DNA of 23,153 nt. Origin: Brachionus koreanus (Eukaryota > Rotifera > Eurotatoria > Ploima > Brachionidae). Each line of letters opens with the position of its first letter. The stretch's first letter is position 1. The translations under genes and the position numbers were made by a program. Below, one piece after another: positions 18,551 to 23,153 of this stretch. The stretch lies in contig PJRA01000196.1 in NCBI GenBank assembly GCA_016987375.1, positions 1,594,404 through 1,617,556 of the forward strand. The letters are read 5' to 3'. The notes under the pieces were generated by a model. The model was not told where the DNA came from. It worked only from the letters and a program-made list of their open reading frames with translations, and ran no database searches.

Positions 18551-19517
18551 ATGATTTTTGAAAAGCAAAAAGTTGAAAACAAAAAATATTGTTTTACCAA
18601 AACTGTTTTGTTGATAACGGTCATTTCATTAACTTTATGCTTTTTTGTTATCGAATTAACTGTTGGTTAAATCACAAAATCAAATGCTTTAGTAGCCGAT
18701 TCATTTCACATATTCGGAGATATGCTTTCTCTTATTGTTGGACTGCTGCTCAATATAGTCACTCTTACCTTATTTAGCTTGTATAAGTATCGTGAAAGAA
18801 AAAATAGAAAACAAAAGTATTTAAACATGAATTTGCAAAGTGTTTTCCTGAATGCCATTGGAGATTCATTGGGCTCAGTAGCAGTCATTGTGAGTGGTTT
18901 GATTACAAAATTTGCTCCTCCAAAAGATGTGCTCGATGTAAAATGGAAACTGTATATAGACCCAATTTTAAGTTTGATCATAGCTGCAATCATAGTCACA
19001 AGCACAATACCCTTGGTCAAAAAGTCAAGTGTCATTCTTCTTCAAGGTGTTCCTCTCAAATGTGATATTGATCAATTAGAGAAAAAAATTTTGGAGATAC
19101 AAGGTGTTGTTGATGTTCATAATTTTCATGTGTGGAGCTTGAACTCCGAAAAGGTAGTTGCCACTGCTCATGGTAATAGAAAGAATATTATTTTCATGTT
19201 ATTTTTTTAACTATTTTATTTTTTATTATTTTATTTTTAACTATTTTATTTTATGTTGATAATGTTTTATTTTAGTTCGACTAACAGGTGACTATGATGA
19301 AAAGACAAAATGGATGGTAGTTGAAAAAATAAAGAAAATTCTTCACAAAGAAAACATTCATTTGACTACAATTCAATTGGAGCATGATGAGGTATCAATA
19401 GAATCATGTGATGAGGAGTGTCCTGAGTCCATTAAGCACACCAAGCCATCTGAAAGCAAATTTAAAGAGAGTGAATATATGAGATATGAGCCTGATTATT
19501 TTTTTCATAGATTTTGA
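18551..19517 (+). pseudogene. Zinc transporter (SLC30/ZnT1-ZnT10 type), disabled copy
   Basis: Exons 18551-19172 and 19276-19517 (103-bp intron, phase 1), 288 codons. Cation diffusion facilitators exchange Zn2+ or Mn2+ for protons. Seen: helix 1 (VLLITVISLTLCFFVIELTV), metal-site helix 2 (NALVADSFHIFGDMLSL), a helix-4-like segment, helix 5 (NMNLQSVFLNAIGDSLGSVA), helix 6 with PILSLIIAAIIVTSTIPLVK, and the cytoplasmic fold (GVVDVHNFHVWSLNSEKVVA; IHLTTIQLEHDE). Defects: codon 40 (18668-18670) is TAA where Tyr or Arg is expected between helices 1 and 2; GDMLSLIVG runs straight into LLLNIVTLTLF, skipping about 70 residues with helix 3; the His-rich loop is gone; helix 5 has NxxxD instead of HxxxD. 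The retained intron means it is not a retrocopy. It is most likely a decaying duplicate. Confidence 0.85.
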
Positions 19518-19836
19518 AACTAATTGTTTAATTTTTTTTCTTCAATCGTTTTTTTTTCTAAATTTATCAAAGCTTGATTACTATGAGCTGAATTTATGTC
19601 TTCATTTCCCATAATTTCCGAATATGTTAGTTAAATTTTGATCAATAAGTTATATACATATTTGTCGATTACGCGAATTAAGACTCATATTCAGCTAAGA
19701 ACCTTTTTAATATTATTTATTTAAATTGATTTAAAATGTCATGGGCTGAATAGAATTTCTATCTAATAAATTTATCTTTAATCTTAAACTATCAAACCCT
19801 TCTAGATCACTTTATTTTAAATTTTTTTTAAATACT

Positions 19837-20080
19837 TAACAAGGAGTGGGGACTTCGTCCCCCTCCCCCCCTCCTTATCAGTTGATACAGTTTGCACAAT
19901 AATTTTTGGACCCTTAGAAAAAAAGTTATTTTAATTTAGAATTTTTGTTTTTGTTTTTTGTTCCAAAATTCACAGTGCCGTTTTTTTCTTTATGCAAAAC
20001 AGATTTTAATTACATCGAATATAAAATGATTAATAATCATTAAAATTTAACTTGTGAAATTTTTTAGGATTTTTTTAATC
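19837..20080 (+). repeat. Dispersed repeat R, copy 2 (longer)
   Basis: Same orientation as 16952-17112. Begins AACAAGGAGTGGGGACTTCG with a perfect hairpin GGGGAC-TTC-GTCCCC, then a C-rich run, and ends TGTGAAATTTTTTAGGATTT. Between them the stretch ATTACATCGAATATAAAATG is matched in copy 1 by ATTACATTTAATATTAAAAG. No ORF is present; it is probably a non-autonomous transposon fragment. Confidence 0.75.
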
Positions 20081-20552
20081 AGAGCACAAATAAATCTAAA
20101 ATCTTGTTCCAAATATTTGATATTTGTATTTGACAAAACGTTGCTGAAGAATTTCCAACGTTTTATATATGCTTTTTGACTTTTTAAAAATATAATATTG
20201 AAAATTCTTTATTATGATAATGCAATAAGTTCTTATTATGACGTAATAAGCTTTATTCAAAAAATTTAAATAAAAAAATTCAATAATAATTTTTTAATTT
20301 TTTCTTGATTATTTTTTTTATGAACCTTTAAGTAAATGATAGCATCTTGTAGCAAATTTATTTATCCATCAGAAAATGTATGATAATATTATCTTTTGAA
20401 AAAAACATATCATAAAAATTTAATTTAAAAGGAAGCATTTATAAATTTGGATTTCAAGTAATAACTAACCCTAAAGCCGAATTTTTTCTATAAACTCTAA
20501 ATCAACACAATGTTAATTTCATTGTTTACAAAATTTTTGTTAAAAGCAAAAG

Positions 20553-20726
20553 TCAGGAAAGCGAGCTGAGCATTCTTAGCTTTTTTAATATGTTATTCAG
20601 AATTAAAAAATTGACAAAATGAGGTATTTTTGGAAAATTTGGTCTTAGGGCGGTTATCGATCCCAGGGCCTGAAAGACACTAATAGCATTTTCGAATTCC
20701 TCGTCATATTTTCCCTCAAATGTTCT
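20553..20726 (-). pseudogene. 57-codon coding-like tract, unknown
   Basis: After an acceptor-like AAATAAAG the minus strand is open for 57 codons: RTFEGKYDEEFENAISVFQA, LGSITALRPNFPKIPHFVNF, LILNNILKKLRMLSSLS, stop. Length and composition make chance unlikely in this AT-rich DNA. There is no ATG at its front. It lies downstream of the RT-like scrap at 20865 on the same strand, so both may come from one dead LINE, but I see no diagnostic motif here. Confidence 0.35.
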
Positions 20727-20864
20727 TTATTTAAAAAAAAATATATTATATAAAAATATAAATTTTGCAATTAAAATAGGCAAATGATTTGTAAAAATTG
20801 GTTTAAACTTTGACAGCTTATAAGATAAAGAAGAATCATGATATTACTGTAAAAAAAAAATTTT

Positions 20865-21024
20865 CTAAATCAGCACATTTAGTTCTATAAGAAAATGAAA
20901 TAAAATAATTAGACCTTCTCTAAATCCTTTTTTCGGCTTAAATTGCCCAATATCCTTTATATATAAAAGAATTTTTAAATTATACTGTGTATTGCAAAGA
21001 CATGTTTTAAAACTTGTATCTCCT
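20865..21024 (-). pseudogene. Reverse transcriptase palm remnant
   Basis: The minus-strand frame reads NLKILLYIKDIGQFKPKKGF then REGLIILFHFLIELNVLI and a stop. This resembles the non-LTR RT palm: LLYADDIxxxSxxxEGLQxxLxxLxxFxxxxxLxIN, with the catalytic YADD decayed to YIKD. The spacing from the box to the EGL helix and on to the LxxLxxF helix is right. The frame upstream is open to about 21024. It is inactive. Confidence 0.45.
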
Positions 21025-21267
21025 TTAAATTAAAATTTCAAATTTGGATGTTGAAACTTAAGTTTTTAAAATTAGTTAATCATTTTTTATTTTTTGAAAA
21101 AATAAAAATATTATCTGCATCGTGAAATTAGGAATTTTACGTCTAGTTATTGTTGTAAATGAAAAGTTTATTTAGAAAATATTTATTCTAACTGCAGTTA
21201 AGTATAATTTTGGTATAAAAAAGTTTTGTTTCTTTTCATAAATACATAAAAAATTCTTTTTAGTCGC

Positions 21268-21273
21268 TTTATT
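21268..21273 (-). terminator. AATAAA poly(A) signal of the EGF-like gene
   Basis: AATAAA on the minus strand, 12 bp beyond the TAA stop codon at 21286-21288. The short distance suits the compact gene. Confidence 0.5.
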
Positions 21274-21285
21274 TTTTAAATTTTG

Positions 21286-22731
21286 TTATTTCTTCTTAAA
21301 TCTAAACTCTGCTTTATTTTCTATTTTGAAATTGCTTTTGTCGTTATCGAAGTGTTTTAAATGTTGATGTTCGCAACAATATCCATGAAAGCCCTTTTAA
21401 TAAAATAAAGTTGTAAAAATAAATAGTTTCCTAATTTTTCTATTACATTTTGGCATAAACAGTAACCTTCTACTTTTAAAGTTCCTTACGATAATTTATT
21501 TTTGTTATTCTATTTCTTAATTTAAAGTTGAAATTTACCTCCATTTTGACATCCTTTTTAATAAAAAAAATTAAATAATTTGAAAATTTAGTTTAATTAC
21601 TTTATTTTTTACTTTTTTAATAATTTTTTGATAATTTTTAAGATATTGTGTCTCAAGATACAAAAAGAACATGAACTTGTCGAAAATTGTTTTTTTTTAA
21701 AGGAAAATAAGAAAAATGACAGCATTGAATAAAAATACACTTTAAATACATAGGATTAGCAGTTTTCATTTTTTTTTTAAATTTCGTTCATTTTGAAAAT
21801 AACAGAAAATGTTAGACACTTTTAAAAGTATGCTGTACTTCATAACAAAACTTAATAACATTTTTTTTGGCAAATTCAAGTACAGCATAGTTTAAACAAT
21901 GTCTATATTTTCCTGTTATTTTAAAAAGTTATGAAACAAAGTGAATTAAGTATTTTCAGGTCTTTGATATCTGTTTTGTTATATTCCTTTTAGAAAATTC
22001 AATTTTGGAGTGGTTCATGTCTGTTTTACTTAATTGAATAATTTTCCCTTTTTAATCATACAAAAATATCGAAAATTGCACAAATCAAGCATTATTTTCT
22101 AGAAATTTTATCGAGGAGTTATTTAAGAAAAAAATTTTTTTTCAAAATAATTGTCGAAAAAATTATTGCAACTTAATTTTTAAATAAAAAATAATTTTGG
22201 GTTGATATAAAAACATCCACAATATGTTTGTTTATTTTAATAAATAACAGTTTAACACTTTTTCGCTGTTTGTAAAAGGCTAATTTAGCTTGTAAATTAT
22301 AAGTTTAGTATTATTATCCTTCCAAAAAAAAGGGTTTAATTAAAAAAAATTATTAAAAAAATTTGCACGTTATTTTAAAATTTTAAATTATTTTAAATAA
22401 TATTTTAAAAAATAAAATTTTAAAAGTCGTTTCTAGAAATGGAATTAAGATTAAGAATTAAAATTTTTTTTTACTTCTATTAGGACATTCATATGGGCTT
22501 GTCTTTTGAATTGTTGTCTCTTTAGGATTTTTAGTATTTTATTCACATTATAAATTAAACAAAACGGCGTTTATTCCAATTTTATATAAAGCAAAAAAAA
22601 ATACCTTGTTTTTCAGTTACTGAAGGTTGGAAAAAATAAAATAAAAAGAAACCTACAATAACAATTGCAAAAAAAAAAGTACAAAAATGTTTGGATTCAC
22701 TTTCATCAAGACAATTTCTAATTTTATTCAT
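21286..22731 (-). CDS. Membrane-anchored EGF-like protein, five small exons
   Basis: Exons (minus): 22731-22605, 22519-22475, 21553-21539 (15 bp), 21484-21447, 21393-21286. Introns are 85, 921, 54 and 53 bp, all GT/AG and in phase, giving 110 residues. Residues 1-16 are polar (MNKIRNCLDESESKHF), 17-34 form one helix (CTFFFAIVIVGFFLFYFF), 35-53 a Thr/Ser stem, 54-83 an EGF-like domain: CPNRRCQNGG (54-63), TLKVEGYCLC (64-73), QNGFHGYCCE (74-83). This keeps CxNGG, CxC and GFxGxxCE, but the third Cys is Leu65 and Cys82 is extra. The tail is charged (KHFDNDKSNFKIENK, FRFKKK). A type II anchor with the EGF outside or in the lumen is inferred, suggesting a short-range ligand or adhesion role. The start at 22731 is preferred over Met 22770 because an acceptor (TTTCTTTCAG) lies 15 nt upstream, from a 5' UTR intron or a spliced leader. 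Confidence 0.72.
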
Positions 22732-22888
22732 CTTCTTTTTAATAAACTGAAAGAAACATATAAGAAACATAATATTTTATCTTCTCTATTTAATTATTTT
22801 TATTATATCTAATCAAATAAATTAGTTCTCTTTTTAATTTAAAATAAAATCCCATTATAACAAAATGGAAAGGGGGATTTTTGGGGGA

Positions 22889-23153
22889 TCTGACAAATTT
22901 GGAAATCAATTAATTAAAGGCAATGATATTGCAAAATGTCTAAATGATCATTTTTTCAGCTCATTTAAAGCGGATGATGAGTTAAACAGTGAACAAGAGT
23001 TTCCCTTGAGAGCTCCAATAAATTGCATAGTGAATCCAGATTTGGTTTTCAGTCCAGCTGCTATAAAAAAGAGGCTTGATGAGCTAGACAAAAACAAATC
23101 AATAGGGACCGATGGAATTCATCCATATGTACTTAGAGAGTGCAGTGATGTAT
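22889..23153 (+). mobile_element. Second copy of the left-hand LINE (linker into RT), 5' truncated
   Basis: The plus strand is open from 22865 to the window end. From 22889 it reads IKGNDIAKCLNDHFFSSFKA, DDELNSEQEFPLRAP, NPDLVFSPAAIKKRLDELDK and NKSIGTDGIHPYVLRECSDV, almost the same as the minus-strand copy at 427-690. Unlike that copy it keeps the frame at ECSDV, where the left copy has hit a stop. Homology begins abruptly near 22889, as in 5'-truncated LINE insertions. The in-frame ATG at 22865 belongs to flanking sequence. The rest of the RT lies beyond the window. Confidence 0.88.

Noticed and set aside
18668..18670. TAA as a recoded sense codon or part of an intron
   Set aside because: Other genes in the window use TAA as a normal stop (otopetrin, EGF-like), and no GT/AG intron of credible length removes it.
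18589..19035. Plus- and minus-strand ORFs overlapping the zinc transporter
   Set aside because: They are other frames of the transporter exon, whose real frame starts at 18551 and carries the CDF motifs.
22582..22770. Start of the EGF-like gene at Met 22770
   Set aside because: An acceptor lies between 22770 and 22731, and the extra residues (FLICFFQFIKKK) look like intron or leader sequence.
1..23153. CRISPR arrays, bacterial operons, rRNA or complete tRNA genes
   Set aside because: None seen. Spliced genes and LINEs show nuclear animal DNA.

Overview
The window is AT-rich animal DNA. Its genes are split by very short introns (mostly 51-69 bp, GT...AG), and old transposon debris fills the gaps. 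The compact introns, the CR1/Jockey-like LINEs and the gene content suit a small invertebrate. A monogonont rotifer is my best guess, an inference I cannot confirm.

Layout. 1-2870: a broken CR1/Jockey-like LINE on the minus strand (ORF1-like, endonuclease, linker, start of RT), interrupted near 1201-1490 by an RNase H fragment of another retroelement. 3687-7278 (minus): an 11-exon secreted ADAMTS-like metalloprotease with a Thr/Pro mucin stalk and a GKDKNK-repeat tail; its only long intron holds a palindromic MITE. 7877-9930: a transposon graveyard with a LINE tail, a hAT transposase remnant, an 867-bp TIR element flanked by TA, and a tRNA-like SINE. 11203-11508 (minus): a small unknown gene with a poly(A) signal. 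12663-16386 (plus): an otopetrin proton channel in four or more exons, with LINE debris in its long intron. 16543-17646: two orphan minus-strand 3' exons, a SINE copy and a dispersed repeat. 18551-19517 (plus): a ZnT1/ZnT10-type zinc transporter copy that looks dead (in-frame TAA, about 70 residues deleted). 20553-21024: minus-strand coding debris, part of it RT-like. 21286-22731 (minus): a previously hidden five-exon gene for a 110-residue membrane-anchored EGF-like protein, including a 15-bp microexon. 22889-23153 (plus): the 5'-truncated start of a second copy of the left-hand LINE, in opposite orientation.

There is no operon logic; the genes are independent. Otopetrin, the metalloprotease and the EGF-like protein look intact. 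The zinc transporter and all transposon genes look broken. Exon models come from hand-matched splice sites with preserved phase. They are strong for the metalloprotease, the EGF-like gene and the last exons of otopetrin, and weaker elsewhere.
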